Shown: positions 1 through 10,680, numbered from the stretch's first letter. The stretch: DNA of 64,000 bases from Semisulcospira habei (GCA_036245525.1 BTPG01000003.1:192182164-192246163); one strand, 5' to 3'. Made by a program: numbers and translations. The notes: generated by a model not told the origin, from the sequence alone.

Positions 1-141
1 GAGGCACGGGTATTTCTCGTGATACATCGCCTTATATTTCTGCAAAACTCTCTTTTTCTTGTTGTGGTCGCTGTGTAAGACTTTACAATCCAAATTGCTG
101 TCAGATTCTTCCGTTTCGTGTGCACGTTTTTCGCTTGCCAT
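1..141 (-). CDS. Start of a hAT-like transposase ORF (47 codons, runs off the window)
   Basis: An open frame starts at the ATG at 141-139 and is still open at base 1. It is charged and ends with a Lys/Tyr-rich stretch (KYKAMYHEKYPCL) resembling the segment before the N-terminal zinc finger (TTF/BED-like) of hAT transposases such as the ZNF862-like group. The zinc-binding residues would lie beyond the window. Assignment rests on this short motif and on the hAT-like terminus at 444, so it is tentative. Confidence 0.35.
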   Translation of the reverse strand, partial: MASEKRAHETEESDSNLDCKVLHSDHNKKKRVLQKYKAMYHEKYPCL

Positions 142-444
142 GTTGTCAGTCGACTAGAAAGTTCGAACCGGAAGAAAGAATTAATGTAAGTTTGTTTATA
201 TCTGATTGGCCATTCTTCGAAAGCAAAGGGCAATCCAACCAATCAAAACAGGTAAGAAGAAAGTTAGGCGGAAATTACCGGCAAAGAACTGAAAGTACGA
301 TTTACAGATTGAAAAGGATGTTGACGCAGAAAGCGGAATCTTAACGATGCAAAACGCATAATTTCAAGTGACAACGCGTAACAGTGTAATGAGACCCTCA
401 AAAGGGGAATTTATTACGCTCAAAGCGTAAGGTAAACAGGTCTG
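1..444 (-). mobile_element. hAT-like DNA transposon, 5' end, cut by window edge
   Basis: On the minus strand the element begins at 444 with CAGACCTGTTTACC, a hAT-style start, followed by a small palindrome (TTACGC...GCGTAA) and a short leader to an ATG at 141. The boundary is supported by the homologous segment of DIRS-B: from 445 onward (ccggtgtattc) this DNA matches 19537 onward, while 1-444 does not. The insertion thus lies inside DIRS-Z. The 8-bp target duplication expected for hAT would be ccggtgta, but the other end is off the window. Confidence 0.45.
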
Positions 445-1880
445 CCGGTGTATTCAAAGTGGTACGGCCGTTGGCTGACCGGCCGAAGGCAAAAGATAGC
501 TGTCATCGCCTAGGGGTGGTCCCCCGCGTCTGCCACCGGGTACTCCGATTCATAGAGGCGTGCATGAGATCCAACAAAGTTCGTTTATTAGTTAAAATTT
601 AATGTCCCTATGGCATCAGAGATGATCAGAGACTAGCTGGTGAACTGTGGGTTGTACTATAGCAGTAATGCTACAAGGTCTCACTAACCGGAAAGAGGAA
701 ATATTCGTATGAATTATTAAGTTTTTTTGTTTTTTTGCCGCTATATTTCAGTTTGAGGCCCAGGGCCTAAAGTATGTACCAATCCGATAAGGTGGGAAAG
801 GTGTAGCAATCTAATATTGCGCTTGGCCCAGGGCTACCAGACGCAGCGAGGTGAAAAATAGAGTAAAATGAGAGTAAGAACCAACAACAACGGCCCTGTG
901 CTATAAATATTCATACAATATATAAGAAAGGGTTAAAATTTCAGGACCATGGTTAAAATGTCATTCTCATATAAGGGGGGACCGAGTTCGCAAGCCTGTT
1001 ATCCATAGGTGGCGAGGCACATATAGGCCTATTCCTGGCCGGTAGATGCGGGTCAGAGCTCTCGGTGTAAGACGGGACGTAAGGCGGGAGAAAAGCGCGG
1101 GGATCATAGCGGCAGCTGGTCAGCATATGTGTACGACCCTGATGTGGTATGTCCTGAGGAGGGCTATCTGACCTGAGTGGTGAGACGGACGCCTAGAGGA
1201 CATACCCTATGTAATACGTGTGTGCGGAGACTGGCTTCCAGCCAGGGCGCAAGGAGACAGTGGGAGCCCCAAGGCGCCGAGCAACAAGTCGGGATGTGAC
1301 GAGATATGGCGAAATGGTGGCATAAAGATGCAAATAGGCAATATCACACCTGGCTGGTCTGGAGCCGCGCCAGGGACAGCCGGGGGCCGATGTCTCCTTG
1401 CCCCAGGGAGATGGGGGTACCTCCGCGAGAGACCCATCTTCAAAGGCCGGGTGCGCGGGGCTGGCTGTGAAAGATGCTCGAGGGAGCGGGGGCGTAAGAT
1501 CTCACCCGGCACATCACAACCCGCGGCCGAAGGGACAGCGCCCGTCACCCTAGCCGGGGTGGAAATTAGCCGCAAGTATCCCGTCTCCGTAGAGTGACAG
1601 CATGGTGATAGTATGCGACGGGGTCCGGTGACCGAGAGCGCCGAGAAGAAACACCGACGGCAGTAGAGCTGGGAGTGGCCGGGCGATTTGCAGCCTTGTC
1701 TGATGGCATGGGCGCCTACGACGGTAGAATTGGTAAATTTGTTGGAGCCTAAGCGTCGGCTGAGTTTAGGCCCAAATGTGAATCGCGCCAGGGCGAGATA
1801 AAACGAAACGCCGACTGTGTCCGAGTTGGGAGGTGCCGTGTGAGCTGGAGCCGCAGTGAAAGACACTGTTACGTGTTGAG
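445..1880 (-). pseudogene. DIRS-Z gag-like ORF1, middle part, degenerate
   Basis: This stretch aligns closely with 19537-20650 of DIRS-B, with shared words such as ggtacggccg, cctaggggtgg and attaaattttaat. Longest open piece is 1866-1207 (219 codons), Arg/Ser/Pro-rich with phrases like GEILRPRSL, LSRRYPHLP and PGAAPDQPG that recur in DIRS-B gag. There is no catalytic motif. It is assigned to ORF1 because in both copies it lies between the Cys-rich gag start and more distal gag sequence. The 450-1150 part is AT-richer with no long frame and may be a further shared insertion. Confidence 0.55.
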
Positions 1881-1954
1881 TCGTAGTCGTAGTATGATAT
1901 CACACCAGACGCACGCACGTAAGGTTCTTTTAAATAAACTTCATTCTGCTGCAA

Positions 1955-2718
1955 CCCGAGATAGGTGAAGGACTCCACCTCCTCCAACGGGGTGCCAGCA
2001 AGCAAGACTGGTTCTTCCCTGGTTGCGTTCAGCCTCATTGTCTTTGTTTTCTGTTTGTGAATGGTGAGGCCCACTTGGGACGAGATGTCAGCAAGCCTCG
2101 TGGTCTTGTCCTGCATTTGTTGATGAGTGTGGGACAGTAATGCCAAGTCGTCTGCAAAATCGAGGTCATCAAGCTGTGTCCACAGTGTCCACTGTATTCC
2201 ACTTTGTCTGTGCTCTGTGGTCATCTTCATGACCCAGTCTAGACAGCAGACACCCCTGCCTGACACCAGTTCTGACCTGGAGCTCTCTGGTGAACTGCCC
2301 TTCGTGGATCACGCGACATGTCATGCCATCATAGCTGCTCTTGATCAGGCGGACGAGCTTTGTGGGTACACCGCTTGATTGGGTACCCCTCCTTCCAGTC
2401 AGCTGGCATCACCTCCTCTTCCCAGATCTTTCCAAACAGTGGGTACAGCATCTCAACTGTTGTCTCTAGGTCTGCTTTCAGAGACTCCGCTGGGATGCCA
2501 TCTGGCCCTGCTGCTTTGCCATTCTTAAAAAATGCCACTGCTTTTCTGATCTCTTCCCGGCTGGGTCTGTCACAGCTGATGGGTAGGTCGGTCTCTGCCG
2601 GCTGGATGTCGGGGGGGTCGGGTGGGCTAGGTCTGTTCAGTAACTCTTCAAAATACTCGGCCCATCTGTCGAGTTGGTCTGCTCTGTCTGCAATAGGCTC
2701 TGCCCTGATACTCCTCTT
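1955..2718 (-). pseudogene. RTE-type LINE fragment (RT domain) with internal deletions
   Basis: Matches the reverse transcriptase region of the LINEs at 23706-27001 and 52364-55657 on the same strand, including the FADD box region (DDLDFADDLALLSH near 2150) and the segment ending VMPADWKEGY. Relative to those copies it has at least three internal deletions, near 2239, 2374 and 2698, each removing tens to hundreds of bases. It interrupts gag of DIRS-Z. Bases 1881-1954 between it and recognisable gag match nothing else here. Confidence 0.8.
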
Positions 2719-2723
2719 GTCCG

Positions 2724-3158
2724 TCACCTTGGACGGGGGAAAAATGGCCACAAGCGACCCGTCACCGGTGATTGGGAGTGCAGTGTGAGGGAGCGGCCAG
2801 AGTCTGGGGACCGAGAGCGCCGAGACAAACCGTTGACTGCGTCCGAGTTGGTAGGGGCCGGTGGAACTGGCGCCGCAGTGGAAGGGACGGGGCGCTTGCG
2901 GCGATAGAAACTCCAAAGTTGGGACCAATGGTCCTCTTCCCAAAAGGTGCAAGTAGCACAGGGATTATCCGACGTGCAGCCTGAGCAAGGAAGGCAGCAT
3001 AGATGTAAATCGCTGGGCCACTGGGAGTCGCCGCAGGCGGGGCAAGTTTTAAGCAAGTGACTGCAACAAGGAATGGAAACATAAGAAAACCGCACGTGAC
3101 CCAGAGCCACGTTTCCAAGTACACGACCGTTGTAACCGACCGTCGGAGACGAAGTCAA
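2724..3158 (-). pseudogene. DIRS-Z gag-like ORF1, N-terminal Cys-rich region
   Basis: The 144-codon frame contains a seven-Cys cluster: CPACGDSQWP, then CLPCSGC, then CATC, followed by a Trp-rich WEEDHWSQLW segment and a basic stretch. The same cluster occurs in DIRS-A (near 10430), DIRS-B (near 21730) and DIRS-E (near 40780). Known DIRS ORF1 proteins are Gag-like; a zinc-binding role for the cluster is inference from Cys spacing. The frame is cut downstream by the RTE fragment. Confidence 0.7.
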
Positions 3159-3333
3159 AAAGAAAGGCCAAAACGCTGTAATTCCACGAAAATTGCCCCA
3201 GTAGGCTTTGAATCGCCGGGCAAGACAATGTCCGAGGCCTTACCTGGCCATCGTAAGAAGATCGAAACCAAAAAAACGAACGAAGGAGAAGAAGAAACGC
3301 GGAGACTGAAACAACGGAACCGAACAAAATCGA

Positions 3334-3545
3334 AGCTAAGTATAGAACTGGCAATAACGGACTCTTGCGAGATTAGGAAGGAAGGCTATCCAGAGGATAG
3401 AGAGGCCACTCAGGGGATGAGGTAACTGCTTGCTAGAGTTACGTCCCTGGTTCTGCAGCAACACAACAATTTTGGAGGCTGAAATTGACAGGCTAAGTAT
3501 GTCTTCCTATCAGTAATACCATCGGTAACGTTTTTGAAGAAATAA
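3334..3545 (-). repeat. 5' ITR of DIRS-Z (subfamily I)
   Basis: About 212 bp nearly identical to 22411-22624 (DIRS-B) and 55825-56033 (fragment F), and inverted relative to the 3' ITR of DIRS-B at 11091-11365. The outer end is ccatcggtaacgtttttg followed by an A-rich tip. The outer end is set by comparison with the DIRS-B ICR. Confidence 0.8.
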
Positions 3546-3712
3546 TGTTATTTTCCCACACAAGATTTAACTTTATGGATTTCTGACTTTCTGTCTGCCA
3601 ACTTTCACTGCAGGGGTAAAATACAAACACCTGTGCTGGTCTGTGCTTTTTTACCTTACAGTGCAGGTCAAACATCCACAATCACAGACCGGCACACAAC
3701 AAAGGTCCATAC

Positions 3713-3835
3713 CTTGATGATGTTTTCCCCACGGATGATGTGACAGAGGATGGCCAGAAGTGACTCACACATACGACTGCCATACACTTTCAGCGGCTTC
3801 TTGTTCCACATGTTCATCACAGCATTGAAAGCAGC
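3713..3835 (-). CDS. HUWE1: HUWE1 exon (most downstream in window), 41 codons
   Basis: Reads GCT GCT TTC AAT ... ATC AAG and encodes [20 protein letters not shown] followed by [19 protein letters not shown] and IK. This matches the HUWE1 segment just before the UBA domain (vertebrate version contains RKPLKVYGGRM and LAILCHILRGE). The acceptor is tgcag before 3835; the donor is AAG|GTATGG at 3713/3712. It is phase 0 on both sides and joins STQK of the previous exon. HUWE1 is a HECT E3 ligase acting in nucleus and cytoplasm; this part belongs to its large alpha-solenoid scaffold. The following exon is not found in 1-3712. Confidence 0.96.
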
Positions 3836-4465
3836 CTGCAACATTCAAACACATGAATACATGTCTGCCTCGGTAATACCAGTTTCCTGTGGTATCTGAT
3901 ATGACGCACACAGCTGTCCACTTCTCACGGGGATGTCCACTGAGCAAAAGGTCCTCAAGCTTAGGAGCAACCTGCGCACAGCCAGGCAAGCTAAGGCCGA
4001 TATTGGCCTCAAGGTCATTTGCTCAAAAGTTATATGTTTTTTTTTAAAACATGTTTATGTAAATTCAGCACTTCAATAATGCAACCATAAATAACACGGT
4101 CTGACTTTATGGCTCCCGGGGTACAGGGATATACTCAGGCCAACCTCTATAATAACAGTTTTTCTTTTAATCATTTGAGAATGTGCATGCACACACAAAC
4201 ACATTATATATACAGTGTTCGCCCTAGGGCTTTTTGGCAACTGAAATGTTTTGTGTTATGAAATCCTGACTTAATAGGTCATTGCACATGTGAAACGCAG
4301 AGAAATACTCAAAGAAACAAGCTTAGAAAGGTCAAGTACAACACATACTGTTATATTGGAGCTTTCTTAGCGCGTTACTTTTTCTCTTGGGTATTTCTTG
4401 CATGATGAACCTGACTAAAATACTATCTACCATCAAAAACGGTAATCACAATGATATAGACTCAC
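3836..4465. other. HUWE1 intron, 630 bp, no gene or clear repeat
   Basis: Short intron between exons 4635-4466 and 3835-3713. AT-rich single-copy-looking DNA with T-runs and a short CA/TA-rich stretch near 4190-4215. No coding segment, terminal repeat or match to the other repeats of the window was seen. Confidence 0.7.
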
Positions 4466-4635
4466 CTTTTGGGTGCTTATGAGATACTGTGTTGCGTTGA
4501 AGGAGGGCACCTGGTGGGTGGTGGCAGGCGTCTTGGCTTTGTTGGGTATACAGTGGGGGGACTCCAGCACCGTTTTGGGGTTCACCATTTTCTCCATCAG
4601 CATCAGCCAAGCATCCAGAAACTCACCTGAACCCT
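4466..4635 (-). CDS. HUWE1: HUWE1 exon, 170 nt
   Basis: Encodes [20 protein letters not shown], then [20 protein letters not shown] and [16 protein letters not shown]. Vertebrate HUWE1 has [18 protein letters not shown] and TVLESPH at the same place. The acceptor is tacag before 4635 and the donor is CAAAAG|GTGAG. Its first two bases complete a Glu codon begun by the G at the end of exon 22947-22874, giving DLP-E-GSGEF where human has DLP-D-GTGEF. It ends in phase 0. Confidence 0.96.
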
Positions 4636-4742
4636 CTGTATACAATGGTACAAATGAAATACCTGATTCAATATGGTAATGAATTATGCTTTGAGGTGGG
4701 TTTGATTGTCAACGTTTTGAAATTTAAAAAAAAAGAGTTCTA

Positions 4743-4870
4743 AGGCCTATACCCAGGCAGGTTAGTTAGTTATTTGGGTTTAACGCCGAGCAGGCAACTA
4801 AGGCCATCTCAAGGCGGGAAGGGCTATACCCAGGGAGGGGCGACAGGCGAAAGTAAAGTAAGTAAGTAAG
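4743..4870. mobile_element. RTE LINE 3' tip carrying a nested 3' tip of the I-type LINE
   Basis: The outer parts (4743-4762 and about 4823-4870) are the last bases of the RTE-type LINE, plus strand, ending in TAAG repeats. Inside is about 60 bp of the 3' end of the I-type LINE, minus strand (gttagttagttatttggg, then gtttaacgccgagcagg). The nested piece is flanked by the near-identical ctatacccaggcagg and ctatacccagggagg, a 14-15 bp target duplication. Both are extreme 5'-truncated insertions. Confidence 0.75.
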
Positions 4871-4943
4871 GCCTCTTGCTGAGACCACTGTCAATGTTCT
4901 TTAGACAGCTGGAAATCATTCTTTGAATTTACCATGATTTGAA

Positions 4944-5214
4944 AAATTTATTTTTCTCTAAAATATATTTTTTCGAGAAAATACTTACCGATGGCATTAC
5001 TGTATGGAAGTAGCACCTAGCCTCACAATTTCAGCCCGGGATCGTTGTGTACAGCAACGCCACCGGGGAACCCTCAAGTGAGCTGTACCAACGTCCCTGA
5101 ATAGCTTCCCTCCACTGAGTAGTCTCCCTTACCTTATACGGCACATGCGCAGCCGTTACCAGTTTCCGCACTTAGCTTACTGGCGGCGAGCGGGGCAGGT
5201 GGGAGGGCCCTCCG
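4944..5214 (-). repeat. 3' ITR of DIRS-A
   Basis: About 240 bp (4944-5185) are the inverted copy of 10681-10894, sharing gtatggaagtagcacctagcc and cacatgcgcagccg on opposite strands. The innermost 30 bp (gcggcgagcggggcagg, then tgggagggcc) are not in the 5' ITR but recur at the inner edge of every 3' ITR here. Confidence 0.88.
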
Positions 5215-5314
5215 AGTAATGCCATCGGTAAGTATTTTCTCGAAAAAATATATTTTAGAGAAAAATAAATTTGTTTCTTTAAAAAACATTACCGATGGCA
5301 TTACTGTATGGAAG
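5215..5314 (-). repeat. Internal complementary region (ICR) of DIRS-A
   Basis: Left half (atgccatcggtaagtatttt...) is the reverse complement of the outer 3' tip at 4944-5010; right half (...aaaaacattaccgatggc) is the complement of the outer 5' tip at 10850-10894. In DIRS-1 this region acts as splint for joining the termini in a circular intermediate. Confidence 0.85.
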
Positions 5315-5411
5315 AATGGCGAGGAGGAGGGCGCCGCCAACTACCCCGTGATTGCGTACGCATTAGTGAAAAAGACTGGGATCAACACCTCACAATTTCA
5401 GCTAAGCGTAC

Positions 5412-6511
5412 CTAATGCGCATGGCGCGCCGGCAGGGAGTGTTGAGCCGCGGAGACGTCACCCACCAGGGCCAGGTTATTCCGCTGGCCAGAGAGGTCGC
5501 GTAGATAGAAACGTGCAAAGGTTGATTCAGCTCTCCAGCCGACTGCGGCAACAATGTCCCGGACTGCGCAGTTGCGGTCAAAGGCGAGGCTGGTCGATAC
5601 AGCTCTGATTTCGTGCGCCCGAATTCGCATCCGCTTGGCCCTGAGGGGGAGAGGTCCTCGTAAGCGGAGCGTATAATCCACCGCAACCATGAAGAGATAG
5701 TCTGAGCAGTAATGTCCGACTTGCCACGATATAAGGGCAGAAAAAGGCGGGAGCAATTTTTTCGGAAAGGTTTTGTTCGTCGGAGGTATATCTTCAAGGC
5801 CGAACAGGGTCCTGTTGGCAGGAGTCCAGGGACTGGAAAGCAACCTGCAGCGGCCGGATGGTGATTATTTGTGGCCGGGCAGAGGGGAGCCTGTTTTTGG
5901 CGATAAAGGCCGGATTAGTGAGGAGCTGCACTGTGCCATCCGCTCGGAACTGAAGGCAAGCGGGCTCTGTGGAAAGGGCATGGAGCTCGCTAACCCGCGC
6001 AGCAGTGGCGAGAGCAAGGAGAAAACAAGTTTTTCTCGTAAGGTTGGCCAAAGAGGCCAGATGTAGGGGCTCAAAGCGTGCAGAATTGAGCCACGTAAGT
6101 ACCCAGGGAAGGTCCCAGCGGGGTACCAGTGAGCGCGGAACCGGACGACGGAGGTCAAAATTAGCCATCAGGTCCGAAATATCTTTACACGTGCCTGGGT
6201 CCTCACGCCCCAAATGTCTGTAAGTGTCGGCAATCATAGCCAAATAACCCCGTATGGTAATGGGCGCCAAGTGTTGGTCGTCAAAAAGCCATAAGAAAAA
6301 AATCGGCGAGGAGGGGCATAGTCAGTGACGTGGGGGAAAGGCGTCGAGCCGCGCACCAGGATTGGTAGACACGCCACTTCCCTTCATACACCCTGCGGGT
6401 AGATGGTCGGCGGGCTGCAGCGACAGCTTCCACCGCTGCATGCGAGTAACCTCGTGCTGCGAGGGCCGCCCGCACAACCGCCAGGCGTGTAAGGCTAGCC
6501 TCTCCGGGCAC
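5412..6511 (-). pseudogene. DIRS-A tyrosine recombinase (YR), frameshifted
   Basis: Pieces in different frames together give a YR: N-terminal core-binding part (RRPSTRRVYEGKWRVYQSWC, about 6430-6370), box I with catalytic Arg (TAARVSELHAL, about 5990), H-x-x-R (RAHEIRAVS, about 5610) and the nucleophile Tyr (STFARFYLRDL, about 5508). The R...HxxR...Y order is as in DIRS recombinases, which integrate the circular cDNA. Frame changes occur near 6285 and 5800, with a stop in the reading before 5794. The start overlaps the RNase H frame by about 190 nt. Confidence 0.85.
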
Positions 6512-8693
6512 GGGTGGAAAAGGGCTTGTCGGGGCTGTTTCAACATCGTGCGAGGCGTCGGGAGCCTCACGGGGGGCTCCGTGGCGAGGCGCAACAGGTC
6601 AGTCGTCCAGCTCTTGGTCCAGTGGAACGGGGCAACCAGGAGGAGGACCGTGTTGCACCCCCGGAGCTTCTGAAGGATCTTGGGAATCAGAACCGTGGGG
6701 GGAAAAGCGTAGGCCACGAGGCCGTCCCAAAGAAGAGACAGGGCATCCACTCTCCATGCTAGGGGATCCGGAATGGGAGACACAAAGACTGGCAGTTGTC
6801 TGTTCCACCTCGTCGCGAAGAGATCGATGGAGGGAGTCTCCCAGTGGGCACATATTATCTTGAAAATCTCCGGACTGAGGGACCATTCGGTGTGGAGAGG
6901 TTGGCCCCGACGGGACAAGGAGTCCGCTAACACATTTAGATGTCCAGGAATGTGGCGAGCCAGGATAGAAATCCCGCGATCCCGACACCAAAGCATCATC
7001 TGGTACAGGAACATGCAGAGAGGAGGAGATCGTGTCCCTCCCAACTTCTGGATGTAAGAGACTACTGTTGAGTTGTCGGACAGCACGAACACATCCTGGC
7101 CCTGGAGACGAAGTTCCCAATGACGGAGTGCCAACCAGACAGCCTGTAGTTCCAGCCAATTGATGTGTTTGTCTGAAAGGCTCGGCGGCCACTGTCCCGA
7201 AATCGAAGCAAAGCTCGGCAGGAGGTGCGCGCCCCAACCCGATCGGCTGGCGTCGGTGCAAAGGGAAAGCCGAGGAAGGGGGGAGGACAGAGGAACACCC
7301 GTCCGAAGCCACACTGGATCCATCCAACGGAGGAGGTGGGACCTGATCAAGGGGGGGGGGGGGGGACGGGCACCAAGGCGTTGAGGTCGCCCGAGGAGGG
7401 GCGCCAGTGTAAAAGCAGATGAAGCTGGAGAGGACGTGTAAACAGTCTGCCGAGGGGCAAGAGATCCGCCGCCGCACTTAGGAGACCGAGCAGCTGGAAC
7501 CAGGTCCGGGCTGACACTGCGTCGGCACTGTACACTGTCCGAGAAAGATCGATCAACCTCTGGACACGAGGTTCGGGCAAACACACAGTGTTGAGGTCGG
7601 TCAGAAATTCCATGCCCAGGTGTATAAACCGACGAGACGGCAAGAGGTCCGACTTTCCCTCGTTGACCTGGAAGCCTAGGCGGCGAAGTAGATCCCGCAG
7701 CGAGCCTCTGTCCGTCGCGAGGGCGATGGAGTCCTGATTCCGAAGCAGGAGATCGTCCAGGTAGTTGGACGAGGAGCTGGAGGCCGATCGACGGGCCTTG
7801 GCTAATACGGCATCCATAATCCTCGTGAACACCCATGGGCTGAGGTTGAGTCCGAAGGGTAGTGCGCGGAACTGAAAAATCTGTCCGTCGAAGGCGAAGC
7901 GGAGAAAGCGCCGAGACGACGAGTGGATCGGGACATGGAAGTAAGCGTCCGTGAGATCGAGACTGATCGCAAAGTCGAGAGGTTGGACGGCGGCCCGAAG
8001 CGCCCGTGCTGTCTCCATGCGAAAGGGGGGAGCCGAAATAAACTTGTTGAGCGCCGACAAGTCGATGATTGGACGCCAACGGCCGCCTGGTTTGGGCACG
8101 ACGAAGAGGCGACTGTAGAAAGCAGGTGAGTCGTGACGCGTCACCAGTTCCGTCGCAGCTTTCCGGAGGAGTTCCACAATCTCCAGCCGAAGAGCGGCCG
8201 CCTTGAGCGGGTCTGCCGGTGACTGAGTCCACACGGGCGAGCGTCGGAGCGGGGGAGGGTGTTGAAAGGTCAGGCGCAGACCGTCTGAAACGACAGACTG
8301 TATCCAAGGGTCGTCGGGCAGCAGCGACCGCCACTCGGGGCTGTGCAGAGCTAACCTCCCGCCGACTGGCGACCCAAAAGGTGTCAGCGGGGGTGGAGAC
8401 GGGGGAGCGTCATTGGATCCGACCACGCCCGGGCCGTCGAGAACGTCGGGGCCAGGCGGAGGCAGAAGAGGACGGGGCCGCAAGGGGTCGACCGAACTGT
8501 GGCTGTCGACTAAAACGAGTCGAGGATCCTGAGGGTGGACGGAAGGTGGGTCTGGGAAACTGCAGGGCGTGACCCCCTGACCTGCGGGTTGGAGGAAAGC
8601 GACGTCGGTCACTTCTAGGAGCGCTGGGCCACAGGTCCTTGGAGGATTCTCGCACCCTCTGCCAAGTCGGGCCGAAGAGGGTCGATCCACCAA
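6322..8693 (-). pseudogene. DIRS-A reverse transcriptase-RNase H, one frameshift
   Basis: First frame 8693-7347 (448 codons): DIRS signature PVGGRLALHS, RT palm with SLDLTDAYFHVPIH, ALPFGLNLSPWVF and catalytic YLDDLLL (about 7770-7747). It runs into a C-run (G-run on plus, 7350-7363), after which the protein continues in the frame of 8334-6322: LCTDASRSGWGAHL, LELQAVWLAL, LSDNSTVVSYI and ADSLSRRG supply the RNase H Asp-Glu-Asp-Asp set, followed by the DIRS linker (TRWNRQLPVF, YAFPPTVLIPK). The homopolymer shift may be mutation, assembly error or slippage. Confidence 0.88.
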
Positions 8694-10542
8694 TGGGGGC
8701 CTGGCGGAGCTGCGTTTTAATAGATGGGGGCAAGCCAGGGCAAGAACGAAGGAGGCTGTCGCGACACATTAAATCGCAATTAACTGCGCCCGTTAACGCG
8801 TTGGAAGAGGCGTGGTAAGCTGCCCGGTTCGCTACTGTAGCAATGGTGCGAATATCCTCCAATTGGGAAACGCTGGAGCGCCCAGATGCCGCAGCGCAAG
8901 AAACAATAGCCTGTGTAGCAAGTTCCAGAAAACCGGTACAGGCAAGCGTATTTCAAATACGAACCACCGTAGTATCCAGGCCAGGAGGCAAAATACGCCG
9001 AACCGCCGCCCTGCCACCCACAAAGGCTTCCGCATCCGAATCCACGGACGGAAGGGGACAGAGGAAGTAGGGCGAGTGTCCATTATACCAGCACTGCCGA
9101 AATGTAAGATCGAAGTTTTCCAACCAGCGAAAATCAGAGAAAAAATGCTTGTCACCAAGACGTCCCTGTCCGAGATGCATATTAAAGGCCTCCGTAAGGT
9201 CGCGAAAACCGGGTGGCTGAGGCAGCAACTTAAAACGTTTGGGCTGAAGGTGGGCATCCACAAGAGCCGAAGACTTCCGCTTAATGGGAGGGGACGAAGG
9301 GCATATGTCCCGAGGAAGGAATCCGGAAATCAGTCTAGAAGCCGAGTCGAAGGCTGCACACACATCGGACTCCAACGCGCCACGGGCGGAAGGTGAAAGG
9401 GCCGCTAGGTCATGGTCAGAAGCGGAAGAGTGATCGTCAAGAGACCACACGGCCGAAGCGGAGTCTTCCGGGTGCAAGCTAAGAACGTCCTCAGGGGAGG
9501 GCACATTCGGATGAACGCTCGAGCGCGGGGAAGGAGAGCGGTAAGGAAGCAAAGAGGAGGCTCGGGAAGGAGAGAAAACCGACGGAGGTTGGCGACGGAG
9601 AGAGGAATCGGGTCCGGAAGGACGCGAGCCCCCTCTAGGCAAATGAACAATAGGAGGGGGAGAAGAGTCCCCCGCAGAACGCGCAAGACGCGAGCGAGAA
9701 CGACAAGGGGCCCCCGAAGATATATGGGAAGACGGGACAAAGCGGGGAGAAGAAGTCTTCCGAGAACGATGAGACGTGGAAAGACGGTGGCACGGGCGGG
9801 AGAAACAGTCCCGAGAGGAAGAGCGCCGAACCGAAGAAGCCACAGGACGGTCCAAGGAAGGAGACCGTAAAGCTATTGCGTCCCCACGGTCCAAGGCGGA
9901 AGAACGAAAATGGCGATTGTCTGGGGGAGATGGCGACCGAAGACGCCGAGGCGCGGAACGCGTAACCGTTGTGGAAGGTCGAATAATAGACAAGAAAGGT
10001 TTTGTACTCACGTGTGTGCCCGCTAAGGGTAAGGGGTCGCGTGGCCGCGGAGCATAAGGGCGCCTCTCACCGCGGTCAAGATGTCTCGGCAACGGCGATA
10101 AGATCGGGCGCTGAGCAATCAGCTGTTCCGAGCGGCTCAAGGACACCACAACATCCGACAACGCACGCCGTGGGCCGGTGATGGCAGAAGGCGTAGCAGC
10201 AGTAACGGTGTTCCTGACGGACAGACTACCTGGCTGCAAGCGTGGGTCCTGGGGGTTAGCGGGTCGTTCCCTGCGGTAAAATCCCCATAACTGCGACCAT
10301 TGAAGTTCCCTCCATGAGGCACACACGTTGCACGTATGAGAAGAGGAGCATCCAGAACACGGAAGGCAGATGGAATGATTATCAGTGGGCCACTGAAAAT
10401 CCTTGCAACGCCGACACGTCTGAACTTGCATCCTGGAACAGAAGAAAAGTACGGCGTAAAAGGAACACCGGCAACGGTCACGATGTCGGAACACGAAATG
10501 CGCCGAGAATTTTCGTTCGATACGAAGGAAAGAAAGATCCAC
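8410..10542 (-). pseudogene. DIRS-A gag-like ORF1, one in-frame stop
   Basis: One frame from ATG 10542 (or an internal Met near 10431, before the Cys cluster) to 8410, interrupted only by TGA at 8955-8953, probably CGA to TGA since DIRS-C and H have an open codon there. N-terminus: CRRCKDFQWP, CLPCSGC, CNVC. Middle: long Ser/Arg/Pro-rich linker. C-terminal half: KRFKLLPQPPGFRDL, FRQCWYNGHSPYF, NTLACTGFLELATQ and LRQAPIGGSTLFGPTW, all conserved among A, C, E and H. It overlaps the RT frame by about 280 nt. Presumed RNA/particle-binding Gag role is family knowledge, not visible here. Confidence 0.82.
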
Positions 10543-10680
10543 AGATCAATGCCGTAGCCTGGCCGGAACGCGGGGACTCTGGATGATAAGAGCATCCAAG
10601 ATCGAACTACTATACACTAAGAAAAGGCCGAAAAAGAAAGCTAAAGAAGGGAGCCGTTTGGGCTGACAACCGATAACCGG

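Larger units (their letters stand above)
445..3545 (-). mobile_element. DIRS1-like retrotransposon Z, 5' half (subfamily I)
   Basis: The 5' terminus is at about 3545, where the ITR ends in the subfamily-I signature (cttcctatcagtaataccatcggtaacg, split here by function: ITR then terminal palindrome arm). Reading inward there is a 5' UTR, a Cys-rich gag start (about 3105-2719), an RTE LINE fragment (2718-1955) and gag middle sequence (about 1880-445). The same ITR ends DIRS-B and fragment F. The 3' half would lie beyond base 1, on the far side of the hAT insertion. The 5' tip is only 167 nt downstream of a HUWE1 donor site. Confidence 0.8.

Noticed and set aside
1220..1597. Plus-strand frame of 125 codons with a paralogous frame at 20328-20717
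   Set aside because: The two match only because both lie opposite the same DIRS gag segment; no coding sense on plus.
8219..8572. Long plus-strand open frames opposite DIRS-A (also 8812-9396, 9412-9870)
   Set aside because: They are GC-rich antisense shadows of gag and RT on the minus strand, Arg/Gly-rich with no domain or splice signals.
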